A program made the position numbers and the translations under genes. A stretch of DNA of 64,000 bases from Gemmatimonadota bacterium (GTDB lineage: Bacteria; Latescibacterota; UBA2968; GCA-2709665), in assembly GCA_028874335.1 (NCBI GenBank), contig JAPPJY010000037.1, positions 85,887 to 149,886 of the forward strand, in the 5' to 3' direction. Under the pieces are notes generated by a model. The model did not search any database. It was given only the letters and a program-made list of their open reading frames with translations, and was not told the DNA's origin. This document shows positions 53,483-62,261 of the stretch, piece by piece (position 1 is the first letter of the stretch; every line of letters starts with the position of its first letter).

Positions 53483-55258
53483 CTACTCGGTGATTATATC
53501 TTTAAATGTATGACCCGCCGGGATCATGGGAAGCACATGTTCCTGATAGGGAACGATAACGTCAAGAACGTATGGTCCAGGTGTTTCGAGCAGGCGTTGC
53601 AGGGCGCCCTCCAGGTCTTTCTTGTGTTCGACGCGCGCGGCCGGAATGCCGAATCCGCTGGCAATATTGACAAAATCGGGGTGGATGCCGCCGTCCGGAT
53701 CGCCTATGAAGGTGTGGCCGCGGTTGCTTTCATAGAACCTGTCTTCCCATTGAACCACCATACCAAGATGCTGATTGTTGATAATGATTGTCTTTACAGG
53801 CAGCTTCTCCACGTAGAGCGTGGCCAGTTCCTGCACGTTCATCACGAAACTTCCGTCGCCGTCGATGTTCACGACCAGGTTGTCAGGTCTGGCCAGTTGC
53901 GCGCCAAGAGCCGCGGGAAGACCGAATCCCATCGCGCCCAACCCGCCCGACGTGAGCCAGTTGCGCGGCTCGTCGAACAGGTAATATTGGGCGGCCCACA
54001 TCTGATGCTGTCCAACGCCCGTGGAGACCACGGCTCTACCGCCTGTCATTCGGTACAGCAGGTCGATGGCGTGCTGAGGCAGGATCGCGTCGTCCGCTTC
54101 CTGGTAGGCCAGCGGATGTTTCTGTCTCCAGGTTTCCAGGTCGGCATGCCACGCGTCATAATCTCCTGGCACCACCCGTTTATTCAGGTCCTCAAGGGCG
54201 TATCCGACGTCGCTGACAACCGGAATGTGCGCGGTTTTGTTCTTGTTGATTTCAGATGGGTCGATGTCTATATGCACGATTTTGCCGCGTTTGCAGAATT
54301 CTTCGAGCTTACCTGTAACGCGGTCGTCGAAACGAACGCCCATAGCCAGCAGCAGGTCCGCGTGGTTGATCGCGTAGTTGGCGTATACGGTTCCGTGCAT
54401 GCCGACCATTCTGAGCGAGAGCGGATGGGTTTCCGGAAAAACGCCAAGCCCCATAAGCGTTTGCACCACCGGAATACCGGTTTTGCGGACAAGTTCCCGA
54501 AGTTGCCGGGCGGCGCCGGCGGCCACGATGCCGCCGCCCACATAAAGGACCGGACGTTTGGCTTCCCGTATCGCACGGACCACGTTCTCGATGGCCTTGC
54601 TGTCCGCCCTGATATGTGGATTGTAGCTGCGAATGGTCACGTCGTCCGGCCAGACCGGCGCGTGCATAGCCTGCTGGACATCCTTGGGTACATCGATCAG
54701 AACGGGTCCAGGCCGGCCGGTATTCGCGATGTAGAACGACTCCTTGACAATGCGCGGAATATCCTCGATGCGGTCTATCAGGAAGTTGTGTTTCGTAATC
54801 TGCCTGGTGACCTCGACGATCGGCGTTTCCTGAAAAGCGTCGCCGCCCATCACGTGCGTCGCCACCTGTCCCGTGATGGCCACCAGAGGAACGGAATCCA
54901 TCTTCGCATCCGCCAATCCGGTGACAAGATTGGTGGCGCCGGGTCCGGATGTGGCCAGACACACGCCAACCCGGCCCGATGCCTTTGCAAATCCTTCTGC
55001 AGCAAAGATTTCACCTTGCTCATGCCGGCACAGCACGTTTCGGATCCTGGACCGTGTGAGCGCCTGATGGATCTCCATACTGGCGCCACCGGGATATCCG
55101 AAAATGACATCGACGCCCTCACGGACGAGCGCTTCCACGAGGATGTCGGCGCCCTTCATCGGGGATGGGGAAGGCGGAGACACGTCTCCAAGGCCAACCT
55201 GCTGTTCCGGCCGACCGTTGGTTTCGGATATGCGGATTTGCTTGGATTCCTTTGCCAT
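53483..55258 (-). CDS. ilvB: Acetolactate synthase large subunit
   Basis: A 591-residue thiamine-diphosphate enzyme that forms acetolactate or acetohydroxybutyrate, the first common step of Val/Leu/Ile synthesis. Family marks: [33 protein letters not shown] (catalytic Glu), [31 protein letters not shown], and the ThDP/Mg motif [14 protein letters not shown] with later [13 protein letters not shown] spacer of about 35 residues precedes the domain. The small regulatory subunit (ilvN) is not adjacent. Upstream lies an attenuator-like leader with a Val/Leu-rich peptide (55418-55525). Confidence 0.96.
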   Translation of the reverse strand: MAKESKQIRISETNGRPEQQVGLGDVSPPSPSPMKGADILVEALVREGVDVIFGYPGGASMEIHQALTRSRIRNVLCRHEQGEIFAAEGFAKASGRVGVCLATSGPGATNLVTGLADAKMDSVPLVAITGQVATHVMGGDAFQETPIVEVTRQITKHNFLIDRIEDIPRIVKESFYIANTGRPGPVLIDVPKDVQQAMHAPVWPDDVTIRSYNPHIRADSKAIENVVRAIREAKRPVLYVGGGIVAAGAARQLRELVRKTGIPVVQTLMGLGVFPETHPLSLRMVGMHGTVYANYAINHADLLLAMGVRFDDRVTGKLEEFCKRGKIVHIDIDPSEINKNKTAHIPVVSDVGYALEDLNKRVVPGDYDAWHADLETWRQKHPLAYQEADDAILPQHAIDLLYRMTGGRAVVSTGVGQHQMWAAQYYLFDEPRNWLTSGGLGAMGFGLPAALGAQLARPDNLVVNIDGDGSFVMNVQELATLYVEKLPVKTIIINNQHLGMVVQWEDRFYESNRGHTFIGDPDGGIHPDFVNIASGFGIPAARVEHKKDLEGALQRLLETPGPYVLDVIVPYQEHVLPMIPAGHTFKDIITE

Positions 55259-55354
55259 CTGCAGTGTACTCCCGAGATTAAGAAGCCGTTCTGCGGCTAA
55301 TCAATGCAATATAAACACGCACCGGCGATCCGTCAAATTCATGTGGAAAAACCG

Positions 55355-55392
55355 CAAATAAAAACGCCGTCGATTCGACATCGACGGCGGGC
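55355..55392 (-). terminator. Attenuator terminator upstream of ilvB
   Basis: On the minus strand TCGACGGCG (55365-55373 complement) pairs with CGCCGTCGA (55381-55389 complement) around a 7-base loop, then TTTTTATTTG. It lies between the leader peptide and ilvB, and its 5' arm can instead pair with the end of the leader coding region (55424-55435). Confidence 0.8.
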
Positions 55393-55417
55393 TGAATTCG
55401 TGTATATGCCATTGCGG

Positions 55418-55525
55418 CTACAAGCCCTGCCGTCGTGAGGATACCGATACCAAAGAAGCGACGCTAAGGTAAACGTTATCGTTCACCGGGACCGGTACGG
55501 ATACAGTGTTCAGATTCAAAGCCAC
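55418..55525 (-). CDS. ilvB leader peptide (Val/Leu-rich)
   Basis: A 35-residue open frame starting at GTG 55525, with GGAAGG upstream, ending TAG at 55418. The peptide holds 8 Val and 5 Leu but no Ile, e.g. TVSVPVPVNDNVYLSVASL. It is transcribed before ilvB, between a good promoter and a strong terminator, the arrangement of a branched-chain attenuator. Its last codons (CGA CGG CAG GGC) are complementary to the 5' arm of the terminator, so a ribosome stalled at Val or Leu codons would leave this RNA free to form an antiterminator. The frame stays open upstream to 55717, but that part overlaps the promoter and is not expected to be translated. Confidence 0.7.
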   Translation of the reverse strand: MALNLNTVSVPVPVNDNVYLSVASLVSVSSRRQGL

Positions 55526-55637
55526 GGGATGAATCCCTTCCGAAGGCCGCCGGACCCTGACTCCCCGGCCTTTTCGAAAAATCCGCTGGAACAGAGGAAG
55601 CGACGCGGTAACGGATGATCTGTCTCGCCGAGAAAAT

Positions 55638-55666
55638 ATAGTATTCGTTTTGGAACTAAAAGTCAA
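55638..55666 (-). promoter_or_regulatory. Promoter of the ilvB leader
   Basis: TTGACT (55661-55666, minus strand) and TACTAT (55638-55643) are 17 bases apart. Transcription from here would give a leader of about 275 bases to the attenuator. The surrounding sequence is AT-rich. Confidence 0.6.
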
Positions 55667-55907
55667 GGTGTTTTTGATGCCGCGCGGACTTCCGGAACGT
55701 CTGCCGCGTCCATTCATGGTGAGGTGGTCCGGGCGAATCGTTCGCTTTGCCGCTTGCGCGCAAGTGTCAAAAGTCTTGCAGGCGCCGGCTGTATGTCCCT
55801 ATTTTGCGGTGCCTGCGTTCACTGGCGGTATGGTTTGAAACGGTCCGCAGATGTAGGGCGTTGATGCGCACCCGGGCGAACACAGAGTGCGTTAAGTGCG
55901 CATAGCG

Positions 55908-56672
55908 TCAGCTTTCTTCCAGTTCCCAGATCTTGTCCCGAATGGCCGCGGCCCGCTCAAAATCCTCGTCCTCGACGGCCTGAGCCAGTTCCTCATTGAG
56001 TTTTTCCGCGGGACTCTGCGGGCGTTTGCTCAGAATTTCATCTTCCAGTTCCTTGAGGGACTCGTGGGAGCGCTTTTTTTCTATCTCGAACTCTTCGGCC
56101 TCGACACCTTCGAGGTTTGAAATCCTGGATTGCGTTTCACCGATAATCTCGAGGGCTGTGTCGTAATCGTCCTGCTGGGTCGCGATCATTACCCTCGCGA
56201 CGGCGTGGATACGGAGAATGTAAGGCCACCACTTTTCAAGGTTCTCCCTGTCTTCCGTCCGTTCGGCATACCTGTTGACAAAGCGAAAGACGTCCATATT
56301 TCTCTCGGTATCGCGTACAACCCTGTTGTAATCCCGAATCTGCAAAAGGAATACGTACCTTTCGTATATCCGCCGGCTTTCATCGAAGATTTCGGAACAG
56401 GCGTGCTCATCCAGACTGAAGCCCGCGGGCGACCCTGAAGCGCCCACGTGCTTCTGCAACTGCTGCTTGTGATAGTCCAGGACGAAGGTCTGACTATAGG
56501 GTTTCTGTCCATCGGGCCGCCCGTCCAGTTCCATTTGGAGAACGCCCTGAAACGCACCCTGATCGACACGCACCTGAATTTTCTCCACGCCACGGGGATC
56601 GATTACCTTGCGGATGCTGTTCTGGGGATCGTAGGGCCAGTTTTTCAGTATCGGTCCGATATCTTCTGACAT
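55908..56672 (-). CDS. UvrB/UvrC-motif protein
   Basis: A 254-residue cytosolic protein. The last 30 residues hold a UvrB/UvrC motif: KLNEELAQAVEDEDFERAAAIRDKIWELE. The N-terminal half shows VDPRGVEKIQVRVDQGAFQGVLQMELDG, and the middle is helical, with YERYVFLLQIRDYNRVVRDTERN. This order resembles small bacterial proteins that pair a UvrB/C motif with another domain; I do not recognise a more exact family. ATG 56672 has TGGAG upstream. It is divergent from the purine permease. Confidence 0.75.
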   Translation of the reverse strand: MSEDIGPILKNWPYDPQNSIRKVIDPRGVEKIQVRVDQGAFQGVLQMELDGRPDGQKPYSQTFVLDYHKQQLQKHVGASGSPAGFSLDEHACSEIFDESRRIYERYVFLLQIRDYNRVVRDTERNMDVFRFVNRYAERTEDRENLEKWWPYILRIHAVARVMIATQQDDYDTALEIIGETQSRISNLEGVEAEEFEIEKKRSHESLKELEDEILSKRPQSPAEKLNEELAQAVEDEDFERAAAIRDKIWELEES

Positions 56673-56986
56673 AACGTGGCTCCAGGTCTTAAACGAGATC
56701 CTCAGCGCCAAAGGATTGGCCGGAGGCCACCAACTGATTCCTGCGATCACTGCGTCGGCTAAATTTAAACAAGCCCTGAACAAAAACAAGCGCAAAGCCA
56801 ACTGCCCGGACTACAGATTATGAAGCGTGAACCAACCGGTACGGCGGTTCCACAAAGCGAAAAACGGAGCGGGTTCCCAACGTTTTTCCGGTTCACAATC
56901 TGGCAGGAGAACGGCAGGAATTCACCGTTGTGACGGCGAACCGCTGAACTTTCTCGTTCAATCTTGCATTTGCCTGGGAGAGATCC
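56673..56986. other. Intergenic region between divergent UvrB/C-motif and permease genes
   Basis: Contains an AT-rich patch (about 56758-56790) and, just before the permease, a GGGAGAG ribosome site. No purine riboswitch, terminator or open frame was recognised. Confidence 0.45.
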
Positions 56987-58300
56987 ATGACTGCGATTGT
57001 CAGATATTTCCGGTTTGAAGAGAACGGCGCCACCTTCCGCACGGAGGTGATTGGCGGGCTGACGACATTTGTTACGATGGCCTATATAGTGGCAGTGAAT
57101 CCGGGAATGCTGACGGAAGCGCTGGGTAAGGATCTCTTTGGAGAACTGCTGTTTGCAACCTGCATATCAGCGGCGCTGGCGACCCTGATAATGGGCATCG
57201 TCGCGAACTATCCGTTTGCCCTGGCGCCCGGGATGGGATTGAATGCCTTTTTCGCGTATACCGTCGTGTTGGGGATGGGCGTGCGTTGGGACCTGGCATT
57301 GGGCGTCGTACTTGCGTCGGGCATTCTCTTTACGCTGCTGACGCTGGTGCGGGTGAGAGAGGCCATCATCAACGCGGTGCCCGATACTGTCAAGCACGCA
57401 ACGGCGTGCGGTATCGGACTGTTTATTGCATTCATCGGATTGAAGAATGCGGGAATCGTGGCGGCGAATCAGGAAACGCTGATAACGCTGGGGGAAATCA
57501 GGAGCGGGCCGGTGGGGCTTACGCTGCTGGGCGTGTTGGGCACGGGCGTAATGTTGGCAAGAGGCGTTAAGGGAGCGATATTGTTGGGGATGCTGGGTGT
57601 GACGATACTTGGCGTGTTGACGGGCGCGGCGCCTGCGCCGCAGGGGTTTTTCAGTCTGCCGGCGTGGCCGGAGCGGTTGTTCGGCGTCGCGGCCGTCAAC
57701 CTGACGGCGGCGTTCGATGTCGGCTTGATCGGCGTGGTCCTCGTCTTGCTGTTCGTGGATATGTTCGACACGATGGGTACTCTGGTCGGGGTGTCGGGCA
57801 GAGCCGGATTCCTGGATGGACGCGGACGGCTGCCGCGTGCGAACCGGGCGCTCCTTGCCGATTCATTGGGGACGGTATTCGGTTCGCTGTTCGGGACTTC
57901 GACGGTGACGACATATATCGAAAGCGCATCGGGTATTTCGGCCGGAGCGCGTACCGGTTTCGCGAGTGTCGTGACCGGCGCCATGTTTCTGCTGGCCCTG
58001 TTCCTGACACCTCTGGTGGAGGCCATACCGCCGTTTGCTACCGCGCCGGCGCTGATCATGGTGGGGGTGTTGATGATGGCATCGGTGGTTAACGTGAAAT
58101 GGCACGACGTCACGGATGCTTTGCCTGCATTTCTGACGATGATCGCCATGCCGTTGACGTTCAGCATTTCGGACGGTCTTGCAATGGGATTCATCGCATT
58201 TCCCATTGTAAAGCGTCTGGGAAGACGAGGGGACGAAGTGAACCCGCTGGTGGACCTGTTGGCGGTGATTTTCATCGCCAGGTACCTGTTTATGGATTGA
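56987..58300 (+). CDS. NCS2/AzgA-like purine permease
   Basis: A 437-residue inner-membrane protein with 12 or more hydrophobic segments. The N-terminal marks (ATFRTEVIGGLTTFVTMAYIVAVNPGML), PFALAPGMGLNAFFAYTVV, FIAFIGLKNAGIV and LFGTSTVTTYIESASGISAGARTG are characteristic of the AzgA branch, which imports adenine, guanine or hypoxanthine with protons. It is followed 28 bases later by the hydantoinase A-like gene, so both may take part in purine or hydantoin breakdown. Confidence 0.93.
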   Translation: MTAIVRYFRFEENGATFRTEVIGGLTTFVTMAYIVAVNPGMLTEALGKDLFGELLFATCISAALATLIMGIVANYPFALAPGMGLNAFFAYTVVLGMGVRWDLALGVVLASGILFTLLTLVRVREAIINAVPDTVKHATACGIGLFIAFIGLKNAGIVAANQETLITLGEIRSGPVGLTLLGVLGTGVMLARGVKGAILLGMLGVTILGVLTGAAPAPQGFFSLPAWPERLFGVAAVNLTAAFDVGLIGVVLVLLFVDMFDTMGTLVGVSGRAGFLDGRGRLPRANRALLADSLGTVFGSLFGTSTVTTYIESASGISAGARTGFASVVTGAMFLLALFLTPLVEAIPPFATAPALIMVGVLMMASVVNVKWHDVTDALPAFLTMIAMPLTFSISDGLAMGFIAFPIVKRLGRRGDEVNPLVDLLAVIFIARYLFMD

Positions 58301-58328
58301 GACCATCCGCTTCAAGGATTGCAGGAAT

Positions 58329-60374
58329 ATGCGCATCGGCATCGATATCGGCGGCACTTTCACGGATGTGGTGGCGGTTGACGAAGACGGCCGTGTCAAA
58401 CTGTGCAAGTTGCCTTCCACGCCGGAAGATTACGGCAGGGCTATAATAGACGGCGTAAGTCATGTCGTAAAGGGATCCGGCTTGCAGGTGAATGAAGTCA
58501 TTCATGGCACGACCGTGGCGACCAATGCCGTCCTTGGCGGCACGGGCGCCCGCACAGGGCTGATCACAACCCGGGGATTCCGCGACGTACTCGAAATCGG
58601 GCGGCTGCGGATGCCCCGGTTGTACGATCTCTCCTGGGAGAAGCCGAAGCCACTTGTGCCACGTTATCTCCGTCTGGAGGTGACGGAACGGATTGCGGCC
58701 GATGGCCACGTCATGGAACCGCTGGATGAGGAGAGTGTTCTTCTCGCGATCGAACGGTTGGTTGAGGAGCGTGTTGTTTCTATCGCGGTTTGCCTGCTCA
58801 ACTCGTATGTGAATCCGGATCACGAAATCAGGATAGGTGAGTTGCTGCGTGCGGCCGGGCGATGGACTGTGACGCTGTCCTCGGAAGTCCTGCCCGAAAT
58901 CAAGGAATACGAACGGACCAGTACCACAGTAATTAACGCATACGTGATGCCCGTGGTACGGAGCTACCTGAGCGATCTTCGCGCACGACTACAAACCCTG
59001 AAAATAGATGCTCCGCTGCGGATCATGCAGTCAGGGGGAGGCGTTACCGACGCTGCTACAGCGGTCGAACGTCCCGTGCAGATTCTTGAATCCGGGCCGG
59101 CCGCGGGCGTGGTTGCCGCCGCGTCGCTGGGGCGTCGCATCGGTTGCATGAATCTGATTGCATTCGATATGGGAGGGACCACGGCCAAGGCTGCGCTGAT
59201 CGAAAACGGACAAATATCCCGCATTTCGGACTACGAGGTGGGCGGCGGGTTGTCCATTGCTGGGAGGTTACTGAGCGGTGGCGGGTACGCCACCCGGGTA
59301 CCCAGTATCGATCTGGCCGAGATCGGAGCCGGCGGCGGGAGTATCCTGGAGGTCGACGGCGGTGGAGCGCTTCTTGTCGGACCGGCCAGCGCAGGAGCGG
59401 ACCCGGGTCCGGTCTGCTACCGGCGCGGCGGAAAACGGCCTACCCTTACGGATGCGAATCTGCTGCTTGGATACCTGAATCCCGATGGACCGGCTGGGGG
59501 TAGCCTTCCTCTGGGCGTCGCGTTGGCACGCAGCGCGATGCGGGAGTGTATCGCGTCCAGGATGAATCTGGGGGTGGCCGAGGCCGCCCTGGGGGCGCAC
59601 CGGATCGCGGTTGCACGTATGGTGAGAGCAGTGCGTGCGGTTTCGTCAGAGCGCGGCCGGGACCCCCGTGAATACACGTTGCTGGCTTTCGGCGGAAGCG
59701 GCCCTCTCCACGCCGTGGCGATGGCCAGTGTACTGGGTATACAGGACGTTTTGGTGCCGCCCGCGCCCGGGCTTTTCAGCGCCATCGGTCTGGTCTCGGC
59801 AGGATTGCAGTGCGATCTGGCACGCACCCGCCTGGGTCGACTGCTGGAAGCGAAACCGGATGAGCTTCAGTCCGCTTTTGAAAGGATGGCGGACGAAGCC
59901 GGAGAACGGTTGCCCGGTTCGGCATTCGAGAATATCGTGGATCTCAGGTACGCTGGGCAGTCCTATGAACTGCCGATCAGGGTACCCGGCGGGTCGTGGA
60001 ACCATGGTACCCTTGTGGACCTGGGGAACGCGTTTGAAGCAGAACACGAGCGCACGTACGGGCATCGCGCCGAGACTGACTCGGTTGAAATCGTTACATT
60101 GAGGATTCGCGCGTTCCTGCCCGGGCCGCCGATGCCCGGCGGGAACGACATCGACGAACCTGATGAAGGTGCCCGGTCTCCCGGCACACGGCGGGCATAT
60201 TTCGGGGAGCGTACGGGATGGATCGAGACGCGGGTTTTGACGCGGAGCCAACTGAAGGAATCGCCTTTGCGGGGCCCGCTGATTCTAGAGGACTATGACG
60301 CAACCACGCTGGTTCCCCCGGATGTTCGCGTTAAACTGGATGAGTGGCGGAATATCGTGATTGACTTGGAATGA
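58329..60374 (+). CDS. Hydantoinase A/5-oxoprolinase A-like subunit (HyuA)
   Basis: A 681-residue ATP-dependent enzyme subunit. The N-terminal ASKHA-type nucleotide motif is GIDIGGTFTDVVAVDEDG, and the second is LIAFDMGGTTAKAALIENG; the middle has GGYATRVPSIDLAEIGAGGGSI and SAGADPGPVCYRRGG, all typical of HyuA. It should act with HyuB to open 5-oxoproline, hydantoin or a related lactam using ATP. The HyuB gene is immediately downstream but on the opposite strand, which is unusual, since the two are normally consecutive. Confidence 0.92.
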   Translation: MRIGIDIGGTFTDVVAVDEDGRVKLCKLPSTPEDYGRAIIDGVSHVVKGSGLQVNEVIHGTTVATNAVLGGTGARTGLITTRGFRDVLEIGRLRMPRLYDLSWEKPKPLVPRYLRLEVTERIAADGHVMEPLDEESVLLAIERLVEERVVSIAVCLLNSYVNPDHEIRIGELLRAAGRWTVTLSSEVLPEIKEYERTSTTVINAYVMPVVRSYLSDLRARLQTLKIDAPLRIMQSGGGVTDAATAVERPVQILESGPAAGVVAAASLGRRIGCMNLIAFDMGGTTAKAALIENGQISRISDYEVGGGLSIAGRLLSGGGYATRVPSIDLAEIGAGGGSILEVDGGGALLVGPASAGADPGPVCYRRGGKRPTLTDANLLLGYLNPDGPAGGSLPLGVALARSAMRECIASRMNLGVAEAALGAHRIAVARMVRAVRAVSSERGRDPREYTLLAFGGSGPLHAVAMASVLGIQDVLVPPAPGLFSAIGLVSAGLQCDLARTRLGRLLEAKPDELQSAFERMADEAGERLPGSAFENIVDLRYAGQSYELPIRVPGGSWNHGTLVDLGNAFEAEHERTYGHRAETDSVEIVTLRIRAFLPGPPMPGGNDIDEPDEGARSPGTRRAYFGERTGWIETRVLTRSQLKESPLRGPLILEDYDATTLVPPDVRVKLDEWRNIVIDLE

Positions 60375-60406
60375 ATGCGGTTTTAGCGGACGTTTCAGTA
60401 TAAAAT

Positions 60407-60438
60407 GCGGGCGGTCCAAAGGATAGCCCGCGTTTCGT
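60407..60438 (+). terminator. Possible terminator between convergent hyuA and hyuB
   Basis: GCGGGC (60407-60412) and GCCCGC (60426-60431) can form a short stem followed by GTTTCGTT. Weak, but it sits between the convergent stops. Confidence 0.35.
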
Positions 60439-60480
60439 TACCTGCCTGGATGCAACCGGGATCGATCTGGCACGGGGGCG

Positions 60481-62202
60481 TCATGTGCGCGCTGAACAGG
60501 ACCGGAGCCCGCTCGTGCGCGCAACGTCGATTTGCAACGTGTCCGGGTCTATGGCGACGCCGTAGTGCATTTCTGCGGACCGGATTGAGACCTTTCCGTT
60601 TCTGACGTCGTCAAGGATGCGTTGCGGGTCGCGTTCCAATGGACTGCCCCAACCGCCCGCACCCGCCAGTACGTGCCGTAACGTGTCGCCTCTATTGACA
60701 GTGAGCAGCGTCTTTGCGGGCAACTTCCGGGCTTCGCCTATCGGGTTCAGGATGTTTCTGGAAGGAGATCCCGGCTCGCCGCCCGAAAGGCCGTAGGCCC
60801 GCGAGTTGTGACGATCCGAGCGGATCTGAAGGGTTGCTTGCCTTTCGGTAAAGCGGTATTCGCGCACAATGGAGCAGCAACCGCGATATTTTCCCGCGCC
60901 GCCGGTGTCGGTCAGGAATCCGTATTCGAGGATCTGGAGCGGATATTCGGCTTCGACGACTTCGGCGGGGTTGTTGGAGAAATTGACGACAATACTGGCG
61001 CACCCGTCAACTCCGTCCCTGTCCGGCCGGCCGCCCCAGCCGCAGAATAGAAACTCGAGAAAGACAAAGGGGGTCCGGTCGGTACGGTATCCCCCAATGG
61101 AGATTCCCGTGTCTCCTCCGACTTCGCAGGCGGGCACGATATGCGGCGCCAACGGGGCGAGCGCGCCCATAATCGCATTGGCCAGTCGAAAGCCGGTGAG
61201 GCCGCGGGCGGCTACGGGAGCGGGCGGTACCGGGTTGGCAATCGTCGCGGAGGGGATGCGGACGTCAATTGCACGGAAGAAGCCGGAGTTGGTGGGGATG
61301 TCCGCGCGCATGAGACAGCGCAGACAGGCGTAGACCGCCGACCTGGTGAATGAAGCGACACAGTTGATGGCCCCCTTGACCTGGGGCGCGGTACCGCTGA
61401 AGTCCACCGACAGCGCGCTGCCGGCTACCTCGACTGTGACGGCGATTGGGATCTCATCAGGGTCGATACCGTCGTCGTCGAGTACGTCCGTAAACGTGAA
61501 GCGCCCGTCCGGGAGCGCTTCGATTTCTGCGCGCGTGAGGCGTTCGGCGTAATTCAGAAGTTCGGAAAATCCGCTCTGGAGGCGATCGTAACCCTCTTCC
61601 ACGGCCAGTGCGGCGACCGCTCTTTCGCCGATGTGGCACGCGGACAACTGGGCGCGGAGGTCGCCCATCGTGTTTCGGGGGACGCGGACGTTCCGCTCGA
61701 TCACGTCGAAGATGGCCTGCACCGGTCGGCCGGCGGCGTAGAGTTTGAGCGGCGGAATGCGGAGGCCTTCCTGAAAGATCTCCGTGGAGTCGCAGGCGTT
61801 TCCCCCTGCGACCCGGCCGCCGATGTCGGTATGATGCGCGATGGCGGTCGTGAATCCAAGCAGGCGGGAGTCGACGAAAACAGGTTTGTAAACGTAGATG
61901 TCAGGCAGGTGGGTGCCACCTTCATACGGATCGTTGAGCAGAAAGACATCCCCTTCGTCGATGGCGTCGCCGTACCGGCTCAGGACGGCGGCAAGGCCGT
62001 CCGGCAGGCTTCCCAGATGCAAGGGAAGACAGAGGCCCTGTGCGACCAGCCGGCCGTCGGGATCGCAGAAGCCTGTGGAAAAGTCCATCGAGTTTCTGAG
62101 AATGGTTGAATAGGCCGTGCGAACGACGGTGAGCGCCATGTCGTCCACGATGGATTCCAGCCTGTTCTTGAGGAGTTGGAGTTCGACGGCTGTGTATGCC
62201 AT
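60481..62202 (-). CDS. Hydantoinase B/5-oxoprolinase B-like subunit (HyuB)
   Basis: A 573-residue subunit. Strong family signatures: RNSMDFSTGFCDPDGRLVAQG, GDVFLLNDPYEGGTHLPDI, TAIAHHTDIGGRVAG, and EGLRIPPLKL, with metal-binding residues of the HyuB active site. The C-terminal part holds GGAGKYRG and HVLAGAGGWGSPLERDPQRILDDVRNGK. With HyuA it forms an ATP-dependent lactam or hydantoin amidohydrolase. ATG 62202 is chosen; no strong ribosome site is seen. It is convergent with hyuA and is followed upstream by a Gfo/Idh/MocA gene on the same strand. Confidence 0.93.
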   Translation of the reverse strand: MAYTAVELQLLKNRLESIVDDMALTVVRTAYSTILRNSMDFSTGFCDPDGRLVAQGLCLPLHLGSLPDGLAAVLSRYGDAIDEGDVFLLNDPYEGGTHLPDIYVYKPVFVDSRLLGFTTAIAHHTDIGGRVAGGNACDSTEIFQEGLRIPPLKLYAAGRPVQAIFDVIERNVRVPRNTMGDLRAQLSACHIGERAVAALAVEEGYDRLQSGFSELLNYAERLTRAEIEALPDGRFTFTDVLDDDGIDPDEIPIAVTVEVAGSALSVDFSGTAPQVKGAINCVASFTRSAVYACLRCLMRADIPTNSGFFRAIDVRIPSATIANPVPPAPVAARGLTGFRLANAIMGALAPLAPHIVPACEVGGDTGISIGGYRTDRTPFVFLEFLFCGWGGRPDRDGVDGCASIVVNFSNNPAEVVEAEYPLQILEYGFLTDTGGAGKYRGCCSIVREYRFTERQATLQIRSDRHNSRAYGLSGGEPGSPSRNILNPIGEARKLPAKTLLTVNRGDTLRHVLAGAGGWGSPLERDPQRILDDVRNGKVSIRSAEMHYGVAIDPDTLQIDVARTSGLRSCSART

Positions 62203-62261
62203 GGGCAATGGAAGGTGAAGGGCGAGCCGGGTCTGCGGGGCGCTGGACGATGGCGGATGAA

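Noticed and set aside
53405..55300. A 631-residue plus-strand open frame opposite ilvB
   Set aside because: It lies wholly antisense to a certain ilvB gene, has no recognisable motif and is the usual by-product of GC-rich codon use. Similar long antisense frames opposite thiC (32525-33778), the histidine kinase (40554-41954) and RraA (22996-23895) were rejected for the same reason.
55526..55717. N-terminal extension of the ilvB leader frame
   Set aside because: The frame is open, but this part overlaps the promoter and has no ribosome site; the Val/Leu-rich part starts at GTG 55525.
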